DNA from: Durusdinium trenchii
Taxonomy: Eukaryota; Sar; Dinophyceae; Suessiales; Symbiodiniaceae
Direction of reading: 5' to 3'
Length of the DNA stretch: 64,000 nucleotides
NCBI GenBank assembly: GCA_963970005.1
Contig: CAXAMN010005335.1
Coordinates: forward strand, 1,169,668-1,233,667
Under the pieces are notes generated by a model. The model was not told the origin of the DNA and searched no databases. It was given only the letters and a program-made list of their open reading frames with translations. Made by a program: the position numbers and the translations under genes. Within the stretch, counting starts at the first letter, position 1. Every line of letters starts with the position of its first letter. This document shows positions 49,701-61,846 of this stretch, one piece after another.

Positions 49701-50591
49701 CTACTTAAATATATATATAAGTATAGGTAACCTGCTACTAGCTAGATCCCAGGATAGCTCACGCTTCCGCTCGTACTATTCATTAATTTGGCTCCTAGAC
49801 CTCTATGGGTGGTTGCTTCAGTGCCTTGGCAGGAACTTGACTTTGCCATACTTTGCCAGCAAATGACAGTGACAGCAAGAGGAAAGAAGTACGAGTTCCA
49901 CTGCCATGGTATGAGTTGTACGAACAATTCGTGAATGTAGTAGTCGTGGCTTTTGGTTGAAAGGGCCCCTATTCCAAAAATGAATGAATGAATGCATGAA
50001 GGAAGGAACGAAGGAATGAACAACGACATCTGGAATCTTCACCCACATTTCCGTCGCTCATCGCCCATGTCAACAAGAACGCCAAGACACAATGCCACTT
50101 CCAATTGCGGCAAGAGTGCCTGCTAGAGCCGCAAGGCATGCAAGGCAGTGCCAGTCAAAAAATAACTGCCAAAACAACCTAAGAGCAATGGCCTCCAGCC
50201 TCCAACCCAAGAGCGATGGCCTCCATGTTATCACTAGCGGAAATAACTAACTGCCAAAACATATCCAAACACATCCAAAGCCGGTTGGTTCCGAAATTGT
50301 TGATAGAATGCGGCTCACATGTTGCCTAATTGTCCTTTGTGCGGAATAGTGGAAATTCCAGTCAGCCGATGGACATACAAGTGCCTGATTTCCGCCAGCT
50401 GCGCAAGCATTGAGTACGTTGGCGCAGCTCAGACCATGCCGTATCCACAACACACGCACGCGCAGCGTGATGGACTTCGGTCCTTTTCAGGAACGAGGAC
50501 GGTCCGGAGACCAACGTGGAACGGAGACCGTGCCCCGGTCTCTGGAATGATTCAGTCGAGTCAGGTAATGTGGGACAATATCAGAATTACT

Positions 50592-50621
50592 CAAAAAAAA
50601 AATATATATATATATATATAT
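50592..50621. repeat. (TA)n microsatellite
   Basis: A short A-run is followed by an alternating TA run. Similar runs are at 52237-52275, 55736-55758 and 63158-63171. Confidence 0.85.
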
Positions 50622-51552
50622 ACTCAATACACCATGTTACCTCTGTTAACCTTATTCTTTAAATGTACCATGACTTAAAACGAAGGAAGCTTTGTTGTCC
50701 ACTTCCACGTCACTGAGTCAGAGTGTACCAAGTCCGCAACCAAAGGGTTGTTCACTTCCCTGTTAAGCCATGAGAGGTGCCCACTATGGGTCTGACAGGT
50801 GTATTAAAGACCAATCGCCAAACCGAAGATATCCAATAACTTTCCCGAAACTTACCACCCAGAAGTTAAGATGGAACATGAGAGAACGAGAACACCAGCT
50901 TGGGCAACATCATTTCGCATTATCTTCGTTCGTCAATTCCCGGTTCGTCGTTCTAATTGGGGGGCTGGGGACCCAGCGTTGCAAGTCCGCCAAGTCCTCC
51001 CCAAAAGGACTTCACCACGTTCGCCAGACCCAAGGAGGCTGCCAGTAGCACCAAACTCATGAAGCTTCGCCCTCCCGCGGCAGCTGGACGCAGCAGTGGG
51101 GCATACATTCCGACGTGAACCGCGGATGTCCGGCTTTCGGAATCGGATGATTACAGCGGACCGGATGGCTATATGGGCGATGTGGGTGAAGGCGATGTGG
51201 GACCCAAGTCAAGTATTCCCTGCCTGTGCGATGTGCTGTTGACGTTTTCCGCAACTCTCGGAACACTCACAAGATATCGTCAAAAACCCACGACTGAAGT
51301 TGAACATGTTGAACATTGAAGATCATTGAAGTGTAGAATCTGACCTTCTGATTCTAGAGGCTGTTGCTGCATTGCATTGATTTGTCTCAGGCAACCGATC
51401 GGATGGGATCATTAGAACATGTTCCATTTCAGAGGTTGCCTTCAATTGTTGGAGATGCTGGCAAGAATTCGTGAAGGACTGCATAGGACTGTCGTTCTCG
51501 TGCAAATCAGCGGATTCTGAGCCGGCACAAGGATGCGTCCGTTGGTCTAGAG

Positions 51553-51719
51553 ACTTATCCCAAACAGACACTCTATAATCTCTCTCTCTCTATGTATATA
51601 TTCTATATACATATATATATATATGAATCTATGCCTACATTGACAAACCACCCGAATGTAGGCAAATGTGGGCAAATATTGATAAACACGGCATAGTGCG
51701 GCAGCCGGCAGTCCCAAAC
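51553..51719. repeat. Foldback element, family A, degenerate copy
   Basis: The outer end CCCAAACAGACACTCTAT is followed by CT and TA microsatellite. An inner inverted pair TGCCTACATT / AATGTAGGCA comes next, and the right end is GGCAGTCCCAAACAGG. The microsatellite appears to have grown within the left arm. Confidence 0.5.
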
Positions 51720-52400
51720 AGGTGGTGTTTGGGTCTGACCCCTCAACACACCGAAGTTGCCACACTCAACAAGTTGACCGATCTCGTCAATGGAAATCCA
51801 ACTCACCCCTGTTGACACCCCAGTGTTCCACGCGACTCGCTCGACCGCAGTCCAACGACGACTGTCGCGAGGGTGTCGCGGCCGCGGCCCGTTGTGGTAT
51901 TTTTTTTTGCCGACGCCGACGGAAAGAAGGGCGCTGAGCCACCACTCGGAATCGGCGGACCTGGCAGAATCGACGGTTACCACGTCGTGCAACGGGCGGG
52001 AGGAGAGGACGTCGTGTCACGGTGCGTCCAAAACCGATCGTTGAAGCTGCAGTCCAATGGTCTATACAGTGTGGGGCCTCAAATAGGGGCATTTCTTTGA
52101 CAGTGATGGCCACAAGTTTGTCTCTGTAACAAGCATAGCCTCATAAAGAGCATGTGTACTCCGCAAATTAAAATACATATTTTCAAGCAAGCTTTCATCA
52201 TTTACTTTGTGTAAAGTGATGTAACGTGTATACAATAATGCAATAATATATATATATAATATATATATATATATAAACATGTCAAATCAGTTGCCAAGAG
52301 CTCAAATGGAGCAATCGAACGGCACGAGCTTGCTGGAATGCACAAAAATAACGTGTTATTCGTGCTTAGAGGCTCCAAAGGGGGCACTTTGAAGTCAACG

Positions 52401-52681
52401 TATGTTCAAAAAAAGGTGGATCCTTCCATCTTGCTCCTAGTAAGGCCAGGAGCCCCTAGTAGCGTCCTTGCTCCTAGTAGTAAGGCCAGCTCCTAGTAGT
52501 AAGGCCAGGAGCCCCTAGTAGCGTCTCCTAGTAGTAAGGCCAGGAGCCCCTAGTAGCGTCCCTGCTCCTAGTAGTAAGGCCAGGAGCCCCTAGTAGCGTC
52601 CTTGCTCCTAGTAGTAAGGCCAGGAGCCCCTAGTAGCGTCCCTGCTCCTAGTATGTTCAAAAAAGGTGGATCCTTCCATCT
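52401..52681 (+). repeat. 40-bp tandem satellite flanked by a 30-bp direct duplication
   Basis: About five copies of a ~40-bp unit containing AAGGCCAGGAGCCCCTAGTA and GCGTCCYTGCTCCTAGTAGT lie at 52432-52651. The bases on each side, 52401-52431 and 52652-52681, are the same sequence (TATGTTCAAAAAA, GGTGGATCCTTCCATCT) apart from one A. The array therefore looks as if it was inserted with duplication of its target. Confidence 0.85.
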
Positions 52682-53745
52682 AAATTCACCGGGCCGCTGA
52701 AAAGACTTTTGGCATCTTCGGGCAACGCTGGCAACGCTTCGTCAGCCGCTTTCGCTGCAGCTGCAAGAGGCATCCTTGTGGTTTCCAAAGAGGTGCTCTG
52801 CAAATGTGGAACAAGCAAGGGGAGACAAGGGAGGGTTGAGAGGACTCTTGACAAAGTATACCTTATACCTCTATATAGCTAAAAACAACTACCAAATCAT
52901 CAAATACAAAGTCCGAACACATGATAGGTCTGGATCTGGTCTTGCTCATGGCCCAGCCACTCAAAGGTCAGTCGCCATGCACGACTCTTTGTCACAAGTC
53001 ACAGCGTTTGTCAGGCTGGCCACATAGGGATAATCTTTTAACAAATGTTGGAAGACAGGAAAAGACTCTGATCTATACCATCCAAGGGTCCCTATAAAAT
53101 AGATATATCTAGTATGATACTGGACTACTTCGGGGATCTGGGTCTCTTCGTTGGACACACCGACTTGAGTCATACATACCCAAAGCGAGTGCTTTGTGCT
53201 TTCCGTTTTGCAGAACCAAGGGTTTGGGGTTTAGGGTCTTCGCGTCTTGGATCGTTCTTTGGGATCTTGATCGATCATCCAATGGAACACATCCGGCTCT
53301 TGGGATTTGTTGGATGGCCAACTGATGCGGGATTCGTCCAGCGGGTGAGTCGAAGTACACGGTTTCCAGCCAAATTCATCCGAAGCATGCATGCTTTGCT
53401 AACTAACCTTTGGGAACCTGCCCTTTCCTCGATTTGGGGTGCCAGTTGCTGGCGGCCCAGAGTCGGTCGAAATGATCACCTGAAGGGTAGTAGAGGCAAA
53501 TGTCTCATCTGGGGAGACAAACATTCTGCCCCAAACTCAGGGGAGGCAACCATTGTGCCACAAACATGTCACTTGTGGGGAGACAAACATGTTGGAGACG
53601 AACATTCTGGAGACAAGCATTTCAACCCCACCCAGCTGCAGCCGCAGCACATCTTCTCTCCGATAGCCACGGCCTTGAGCTGAGTGTGCCCGTCCGACTG
53701 AGCTGAGTGATTCTTAGTGATCGCTGATACATACCCTATAGATCG

Positions 53746-53835
53746 AAGTACCTTCTCAGAAGCTACTTGGACCCTCCAAACCTATATAACAGTGTCTCCA
53801 ATCACCTTCTGAGAAGGTACTTGGATCCCTAGGGA
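53746..53835. mobile_element. Foldback element, family B copy 2, perfect 17-bp arms
   Basis: AAGTACCTTCTCAGAAG (53746-53762) is perfectly inverted at 53806-53822. The copy then continues TGGATCCCTAGGGATA, as in 26583-26670. It is the better-preserved of two family B copies. Confidence 0.75.
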
Positions 53836-55051
53836 TAGGGGGTCACCTACTGATTGTGAGCCCCAATTTGGAGTGTCACAACATGTCACAATTGCTCTTC
53901 ACTTGCACTTTCACACTCTTTTGGAGATGCAGCAGTTGTTGGACAAATTTTGCAAGCCGACCCCACAGAACAGGAGTTGACCCGAAACCCATAATAAGAC
54001 CGCTGCAGGAATGAACCCGTGAAACAGCTGCAGAGACAATTCCACTATTGGAAGCAAAGGCGTTGTAAACTATGCAAACCACCATGTAGATTACCGCAGC
54101 AAACCTGCGGTTAGCCCAATCCATGGTTTGTTCTTGGGTACAATCCATGGAAACAGAGGATTCTAACTCGGCAAGGAGGTTCAAGGGGGGATGCAATTAG
54201 CTTTGACCCTTGCATATTACTGTATCTTACAAAAACCTAACTCGACAAAACCTGAGGGCCACAAGAAAACACATCTTCTCACGTTCTGGTCACCTTTTTT
54301 CGGTCTTCCAAACCTTCACAGAACTTCCGTGACTTGATTCATGAACCCCCCCTACCTGAGAGTCATCACCCCACCTGAGAGTCGTCACCCCAGCTGGGCC
54401 TGGGAGTCATCAGCCACATTTCAAGGTGGTAAAAGTGGAGTGAAACACCCATCAACTGCGTTTCCTCGACCCTGGGCCTGGTTCACCCTGGGCCACCCGC
54501 ACTGCCACGGTCTCGTGGAAGGCCGGTGCCAGTCCGTGCTTCAATGGAACGGATGAAGCCCATGACCAGGGCTGAGTAGTCGTCCTCCCCCTGCGAGAGT
54601 GGCCGTGAGGGTTACATCGCCGCCTCAGAAGACCTAGAAGGGGGTAATGTTGGGAGAGTTGCTGTCATAGAATAGTTACCTATACCTTTGGACCTTAGGG
54701 ATCCTTAGGGTCTGAGGGTTACATCTATATGGTAAATGGGTGCCCTGTCAGGTCAAACCTAACAAACTCTATCGGCTGCTCTGGCGCCGGAGCCAGCTGG
54801 GTCTTCCACCTCGCGGCGAGGCCGGAAGTCCGCCAGGACGGTGGACTGCACCTCGGGATCGATTGGGATGGAAACACATGGCCGGCCAAGCAAAAGACCG
54901 ATGGATCGTGTGTTGTTGCGTGTTCAATCAACCTAGGCAAGTGCCAGTTGTGCCAGTTCTGGACGTGGATGTTTGTTCCAATACATTTTACACTCTGACT
55001 GACCTGGAAGTGGGGAAGGGGGACCCTGGAAGGTTGCTGTCCTCTACAAAC

Positions 55052-55152
55052 CGAGGGTAAACTCCACTTCCATGCTAGTGAGTCAAAGGGTACCTACATT
55101 GGGGTTGCTCAGGGGTCGATGTAAGTATATATGCCATACATGGATGGTCTGG
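55052..55152. repeat. Foldback element, family A, partial
   Basis: TACCTACATTGGGG and a near-inverse TCGATGTAAGTATATATGCC precede CATGGATGGTCTGGGA. It shares the inner stem with 25114-25206 and the outer end with other family A copies, with several substitutions. Confidence 0.5.
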
Positions 55153-58100
55153 GATACTGGCTCCCTGACGGTCTTCCAGAAACAAACATGTTAACCATGT
55201 TGGCTCTTCCTAGGTCTTCTAGAAGTCACAAGTATAGTGGTAGGGCTTGTTTGAGGGTGGGGTCGTCAATGAAAGCCGTGGCCACTAGTAACAATGTGTG
55301 CTTCCAAAAATTGGCCATAACATGCCATGGCCATATAGACGTTTGCCGCAAGAGGCACCGTCACTTGCATTTCGAAACCTAACGCGGCACACGTTCACCT
55401 CCCCAACGACCACGGTGGCAAGCACGTGAGCTTCCAAGCGTTGGAGGAAGAAAAACACAGGCACCTGTGAAGGTCAAAGTATAAATCTGTGATTATGAGT
55501 GTAACATATATATGTGAAGAACATTCCTCAAAGCAAAAAGCATGGTGGGCCCAGCTGGGCCTGTAAAATCTCCATTTGCCCTGTCCTTCAATTGTGGTTC
55601 CACATGTCAGATCCCGTTTCAACGATGTCACATGGTTTTTTTCCGACCGGATGGCGGGAGACTGACCGGACGGCCTGGAAAGGATGGGATCTACTGGTGT
55701 TGATTGCATTCAGACTGGCTACCACAATTTGATCTATATATCTATATATTATATATATGTGTGTTAATTATGTGTTTATTTCTTTCACCTGCTCAGCTCA
55801 TGCCTTGAAACACCCTTGATCATGTGGCTCCAAACCACCCCCAAAGACACGACTTTGGTTACCATTTCTTCACCTCTTTTTCTGGTCCCCCCGCGGCTTG
55901 GCACGCAGCGCACCGGTGGTCCGGGCTCGGCTTCGCCGGACCGAGCTGCTCCGGAGGAGGTGCGCTCCAGGACACCAAAGGCACGGTCGTCCATCGGGTA
56001 ACCTACGGCGCACCGAGAGCACACGGCCTCGTCCATGGCCCAACTGGTGACTGGTAACCAAAACCAAATATCCTTCAAAACAAGAAAATCCGTACCAAAC
56101 AAATTCCTTTACTAATCACAGACTAAACATGTGATTGATATCTATATATGATGTGCGCAACATAAATGATCCTGAAAGAAGTGATCCCAACAAAGTGCTA
56201 CTATATCCAACTATATCCTACAAATAGTTATGGCCGAATCGCCTATACACATACAATATATCTTGCAATCTCCTACAAACAGCCTATAATATACAATGGT
56301 GAATATACGTAATAATGGATGTAGTAGTGATAAAACAAAAAAATATGCTGTATGCCAACACACAGGATTGACAAAATGATACAAAATGTATGTTCTCCCT
56401 AGCTTGCACAGCCTTCTCCATCCGGGCGATGATGTGGGCATTGCCGAAGAATAATGGAACCTCTAAACTCTAAAGCTTAAAGAAAGGGCAAAGGAAACGA
56501 TGCAATACCTCTGGACCATTCCCTCCTTGGGACTCCCTGTCCCTGGAGAGTCCACGTCTCAGCCGTTCTCGTCCCAGCCGCGTGCGCGGAACTCACTCAA
56601 GTTGTTGGCAGCGCCTCATCCGTCGGCGAAGAGGCGGCGGAAGAGCGGCCGACTGCCGAGGCCGCCTGTTCCACCGCTCTAGTCTGTCGACTGTACCGCT
56701 GACACCTAATGAAACAACACGGCACACACCGAATGAAACGTTGTTCAGTGGGGAAAACCATCCCCCCAATAAAAAGGTTAGGTTATACCCACGTGCTTCC
56801 TGGGTAGGAAGGGGGGGCCCGCCAAGGGCTTCCCTGGTCGCTACGTTCGACCTGTTGGCTCCTGGTGTGGTGGACCGTTGCTCAGGTCGTCTCAGGCTTA
56901 AATGTTCACCTAGCCAATCTGTGAGACTCATAGTGTCCGACTTACTGGATTAGAGATGCGTTGTTTGTTCGATGTTTGATGCTATATACCTGGTTCAGAT
57001 TTCCAACGGTTTCTGCTTGCAAATACTCAGGCTATCTCAGGCTAGTAGCCTTCGGGAGGCGGAGCATTCTCAGGCGACCAAAATCCAGTCCAGGTGAAAA
57101 ACAGAAGCATGTGTCCAACGCAACTACCTGGACCCTGCAAAGTACTTAGAAAATGGGACATTGCCGGACATTACCCCATAAAAGCAGGTGCCCATTTTTT
57201 GCGGGGGGTACGTTGAAACTTCAGGTAGCTTTGCTCGTCGTCTCCGGTTTGGGCGTCGACCAACCGATCACCTCTTAGGGTTCATGCGGGTTCCTCGGCG
57301 AGTTGCTTCCGGTCAAAGCGAATAGCCGATTCGATGGCGGAGAAGGGAAAAAGGGGCGGGCAGGATGACCATCCGAAGTACGTCATTCGGATGGTTTTTT
57401 TGGTACGTCATCGAGTGGCGAGTCCCCAAGTCCCTTCCTTAGAGAAGGCCGAACATCTTGGGCATCTGAGATGGCTAGAGACAGCATGTCACGCAATTTG
57501 TCCCAATCATCCCCCACATTGCTGCCACTACTCCCCACTGTCGCACTCACTACACCATCCCTGTGGTCATCCCAAACATCCAATCTAACATCCAACATCC
57601 TCGTCATCCATCATCATCCTGGATTCCTGCACCCACGTTCCAAAACGCTTCGAATCGTCTTTTTTTCACGTCCCAGCAACGGGGTGCCAGGACCGCCTGC
57701 GAATGACGGTGCATGACCTGGGCGCATTTGATTCGGGCACGTTGCGCGACATCTGTGGTGGGCGAACATCTCAACACCACCACTCTAGCAGGTCTGTGTA
57801 TGAAAATGAACAAGATGAATTGACCTAATCAGCCTCCAAAGGCCAAGATCCGTGCCCGGTTCGTCCTATAAATCCTGGGCTTGGGACTGGGTCGTCCAAG
57901 ACTCCAAAAAGGTGAGTGACTTCGTAGAACCACTTCCAAAGCAGAAACAGTTGAAGGTTCCGAACCAATTGATTGGAGGAATTGGGTTGATGCTTCTAGA
58001 ACTCAGAAACAGTTGAAAGAATCCGGTTTGTAAGACTTCGCAGGGCGTGGGTCCTGCTCAATGGTTGTCAAAAGCCTCTCTCATGGTCCACATTACGCTC

Positions 58101-59939
58101 ATATCATATGTTCAATTGCCGGCAGACCAAGGGCCCACACTGCCCGCACGAAGCTGGCAACAAGGGCAGAATAATCGTCTTCCCCTAGCAGCAGCGGAGG
58201 CTTTCTGAGACTCTGGATAGATTCTTGGGAAAAGACTCTTGAAATAGTTAATGTTGATATCTAATAATGTGATGTAGGTTGCCAAGAGCTCTAATATAAA
58301 TATATGCATATATATATTAATGTAATATATAGTATAGTTGTTTTTGATATACCTGGGTACACGACGGTACAAGCATAAGTCTGCTTACCCGAGCGATTCT
58401 ACAAGGTTGGCATCTACATTGCACATCTTGCCAAAATCCAAACCACATGCATCTCTGAGAAGTCATCTCTGATGCCGTCTCATAACAAACCACCTCAACT
58501 GCTGCCTCAGCCAGTCAAGCCCCTCCAGCAATCAATGCAACCACCATATCACTAAGAAACACATTGAGTTTTTTGTGGATGTTTAACACCAAACGATGCA
58601 CCCGGCCCTGGGCCCCTATGAACTCTGTGGCCTTTTCTCTAGACACACCTCGCTTAGATCGACATCCATCCGCACCACCTCGGTCGCCCATTTCACGCGG
58701 CGCCAACAGCTGGGCACGGCCGGACGCCCACGGGGCCTTCCCTCTTTGGGCGGAACTGTTGGAGCACGGACTTCTGCACTTCGCCAGGCACGCTCGTGAG
58801 CACCTGGACAGGGCAGTATGGCGGAACGTCAATTGGAATCCATGGGATCTGGGGGGGCAGACGGCGAATGCGCTGGGAATGGATGGATGGAAGTATACGA
58901 GATCCACTTCAGTGGATCAGAATATTTGAAGGGGCTGGGGCGGGGCCCGCGTGTGAGGTCAAGCGAAACTGACAAGAATACATTTGCCCTGACCCAATTG
59001 GACTCGCTTTCGAATCATTGAGCCCCTGTCCCACTGCGGGTATACAATGAGCATGGTGCATGGTCTGTACAGCTTGATATTGGGGGTATGCTCCCAAGGA
59101 CAGTGTAAAATGTTCTTGACACTTTGAAGTGGCAAAGAGATGCTTCCACCCTCTAGGGGTTGTCAAAAAAACACACGTGGAGATGGTTTCTGGGAGTGGG
59201 GCCACGGCAAGTGAAGAACTCCCGCAGAATTTATCTGTTGAGAGTCTTCACCTGAAATCCAGGATGACCCGACCCCCCCACTGTTTGGATCTTTCCAGTG
59301 ATCAAGAATAGTTGTCATGTGGGACATATTCCGCCTTCCTGGCGCTTGGGGGACTACAAACCAACAAATCGATCCGGGGATGGACATGGATAAACCATCT
59401 GCTGAGTCCCAAGCCGTTTCACTGGAAAATGAAGGTCAACCTTTTCCACCTATTCGGGGTGTGGAGAGAAACCAATGCCCCCAAAACGGACCTGCAGGTT
59501 ATCCACGTACTTTGTGGGTAGGTCTGAGATTCCCAAATGCCTTCAAAAATCTGGGAATGGATGGGAATGGTCAATCGCCAAGGTTCGATTAAACACCGAG
59601 AAATCGCCAAGGTTCGATTGCTTCAGTGATTGAATGAACAAAATTTACCCTCCAACAAACACCCCAAAACGGAATTGCTGAATCACAAACGTTCGTCCGA
59701 ATTCGTCCCATACAACCCATATCAACCCCCACATCCATCATCCCCCCAAAACCTGCCCCTGCGTCCGTTTTCTCGGTCAGGAGACTCCATAGGCTCTGGA
59801 GTCGATGGGATAGCGGTCCCGAAAGTCATCCAGCTCACGCTGCGTGGGTCCCTCGGCCCCGGATCTCCTGCCGAGCAGCTGGCCGTTGGAGCGGGGTCCC
59901 GCTCTTGAAACCCTAAAAAACCTATACCTCTCAAACTGG

Positions 59940-60686
59940 AGAGTGCATCTTAAGCACAAAAAAAATCACATTGAATCCCCCAAAACACAATTCTGATCAA
60001 ACGAAGCAGAAAAATATGTTCCTTGAACGATTATTAAACTGGATTCAAGTGTCCTTCACACTGACTAGCCTCTGACTAGTTACTCTCTTTTTTGCAAGGC
60101 AAAAGACTGTGGTAGTATGCATTTTATGCATATTCTCGCATATTCCACCATCCAGTTAAACATCTGGCATTTTGTTAAGTTCAACCCTTTACTGTCAAGA
60201 ACGATCATAAATAAAGATCTATCACTCTTTGATGCTTAGTCAAAAGGTAGACGTCAAACAGTCAAACATATTAAGTGTCAATCATATTACTGTAAGTAAT
60301 GGTATAATGACATTTTGTTTGAAAGAAGCATAGAGTCAACAAAATGCAAAAACAATGTTTCAAGAATACTATTCAATATACATGGTCACATTGTAGTGGA
60401 TATACAAGGCTGGAATAAAAACATGTTTATGTAGAGTTCTTGGAAACTGTATTTTTGGATACTGATACTTACAAAATACAAGTTTACTTGCTTACAGTGC
60501 TATTGCAAAAAAAAGTAATAAAAACAATGTTTTGAAAGATGCTCTATAAATACAAAATATGGTTACAAACATTTTTCAAGGCTTAGTTTTTGTACAAAAA
60601 ATCAAAAATAGCACCTGTTTAAGTCGTTGGTGAGTCCTCTCATTTGCCTCACTTTACCAGAACAAAAGTATATTAGTAAAACATCC
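59940..60686. other. AT-rich island without coding potential
   Basis: About 750 bp of clearly more AT-rich sequence than the surroundings. It has many AAAACAATGTTT-like and ATTTTGTT words and no open frame of note. It lies directly between the gene-poor interval and the minus-strand zinc-finger cassette. It might be a boundary, an origin-like or terminator region, or simply a remnant; none is shown. Confidence 0.5.
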
Positions 60687-60728
60687 TTAGATGATAGTAG
60701 GTTTTATGTTTTAATTACACAAACTACG
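60687..60728 (+). repeat. Direct repeat, right end (3' side) of zinc-finger cassette
   Basis: 42 bp beginning TTAGATGATAGTAGG and ending ATTACACAAACTACG. It matches 62288-62330 with one substitution and one missing A, in the same orientation. Confidence 0.85.
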
Positions 60729-60904
60729 GGAGGTACTTCTCATCCGCGATTCCGCGGTTGAAGTCCACATGGTTCCATCATCCTCCTCAGTACCAGTGCT
60801 GATCCGGCCAAGCAACAGCACATCGTACCGCTGTACAATTCTAGGGGGACAAATTCGAACCCAAAATTGCAATTAGAAAGCAAAATTTCAGCAGAGCGTT
60901 AAAG

Positions 60905-61834
60905 CTACGGGGGGGGGGAAGGATCCACTAGCAAATACCCAGGGCCATCAGGAGTACGTACCCAAGAAGGCGCATAAACGGCACGGGAGACGCCAGACAA
61001 GACCGGAAACCTACTCAGGGGCCCGGACAAGACAGGAACCCCACAAAAATGTGGAAAATCAGAGGCCTGGACGAGACCAGACCCCGCGCCCGGACAAAGG
61101 CAACATCCAGAAAAAGGTGCCAGCCAAGGTACGGCGTCATCGCCATCGCCGCTCGCCGACCGCTTGGGGCTGACCCGAGCGGCGTGGCCGGTTCCCTTAC
61201 CATGTCCTTTGCCCTTGAGCTGAAGACCGACAGCATCAGCTGCGGCCAACACCTTTCGAGACGGCCTCGGCACCCCGGCTTTGACCCCCATAGGGGGCCA
61301 CTGTCCATCGGCCAGTTTGGTCCAGAGAGTGGCGAGGGAGGCCGCTCCCCAGAGTCGGCGAAGAGTACGGCCGCTCTCAGACGCTGCAAAGGTACGCAGG
61401 AGTACCCAGGGCTTGTCATCAGGAGGTGGGCGGTTGGCGTTTGCGAGGCTGTGAATGGCCCAAGAGTACATGCGTACCTTGAGAGGTGGGCCACGGTCTG
61501 CGGTGCCATTGGCGACTGCAGCCTTGCCACCGTTGTAGTCTGCCAGTTCGGCAGCAAGGGCTGCCTTGGCAGAGCCGCGGGCAAAGAACACCAGCTGTAG
61601 CTCAGCCCGCAGGGCTGCGACATCTTGGGCAGTCGGAACCGCCAAGTCACCGACAACGCCAAGACGCCGCTCCATTTGGTCAACGCGGTCCTTGGTATGG
61701 TTAAGGTCATCCCGAGCCCTCTTGAAGTCCTTTTGAGTCACGGGGCTGCGACCGCGGGCGCTGCTTCCGGACGGCATGTCAGCGGGCAGGACACCAAGAG
61801 CTCGAGCCAAGCAGTCTGAGGAATGTACGTGCAT
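60905..61834 (-). CDS. 309-codon coiled-coil / Gly-Lys-rich protein downstream of zinc fingers
   Basis: The longest clean reading frame of the window, ATG at 61834 to TAG at 60905. Residues about 30-60 form a charged helix (DFKRARDDLNHTKDRVDQME) typical of a coiled coil. Residues about 65-105 are Ala-rich and helical, and about 120-190 contain WAIHSLANANRPP and RRLWGAASLATLWTKLADGQ. Residues about 200-225 are basic and Gly-rich (LKGKGHGKGTGHAARVSPKR). The last ~75 residues look less coding-like and may be read-through into an intron (GTACCTTGG at about 61130). The frame is continuous with the zinc-finger frame upstream apart from one TAG. A nucleic-acid-binding ORF1/Gag-like protein of a retroelement is a reasonable guess, but no reverse transcriptase is present. 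Alternatively it is a cellular zinc-finger protein. Confidence 0.6.
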   Translation of the reverse strand: MHVHSSDCLARALGVLPADMPSGSSARGRSPVTQKDFKRARDDLNHTKDRVDQMERRLGVVGDLAVPTAQDVAALRAELQLVFFARGSAKAALAAELADYNGGKAAVANGTADRGPPLKVRMYSWAIHSLANANRPPPDDKPWVLLRTFAASESGRTLRRLWGAASLATLWTKLADGQWPPMGVKAGVPRPSRKVLAAADAVGLQLKGKGHGKGTGHAARVSPKRSASGDGDDAVPWLAPFSGCCLCPGAGSGLVQASDFPHFCGVPVLSGPLSRFPVLSGVSRAVYAPSWVRTPDGPGYLLVDPSPPP

Positions 61835-61846
61835 TTGCGGTAATCC

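Larger units (their letters stand above)
32722..52400. other. Long gene-poor interval
   Basis: About 20 kb with no exon chain I can support. Open frames of 100-170 codons (for example 38855-39367 and 39746-40216) lack recognisable motifs. Contents are the satellite patches at 34.9 and 39.3 kb, foldback elements at 38.1, 43.0, 45.5, 45.7 and 51.6 kb, a perfect GC hairpin at 46.7 kb, an AT palindrome at about 35.2 kb and a (TA)n run at 50.6 kb. Confidence 0.45.
52682..59939. other. Interval without a recognisable gene
   Basis: No motif or exon chain is recognised. Contents are a GGGGAGACAAACAT minisatellite (53505-53625), foldback copies at 53746-53835 and about 55052-55152, (TA)n runs, and a small direct duplication TCGCCAAGGTTCGATT at about 59575 and 59604. 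Open frames such as 53114-53683 overlap these repeats. Confidence 0.45.

Noticed and set aside
52432-52651. Regular short repeats resembling a CRISPR array
   Set aside because: Units are directly adjacent with no unique spacers, and the genome is eukaryotic; it is a tandem satellite.
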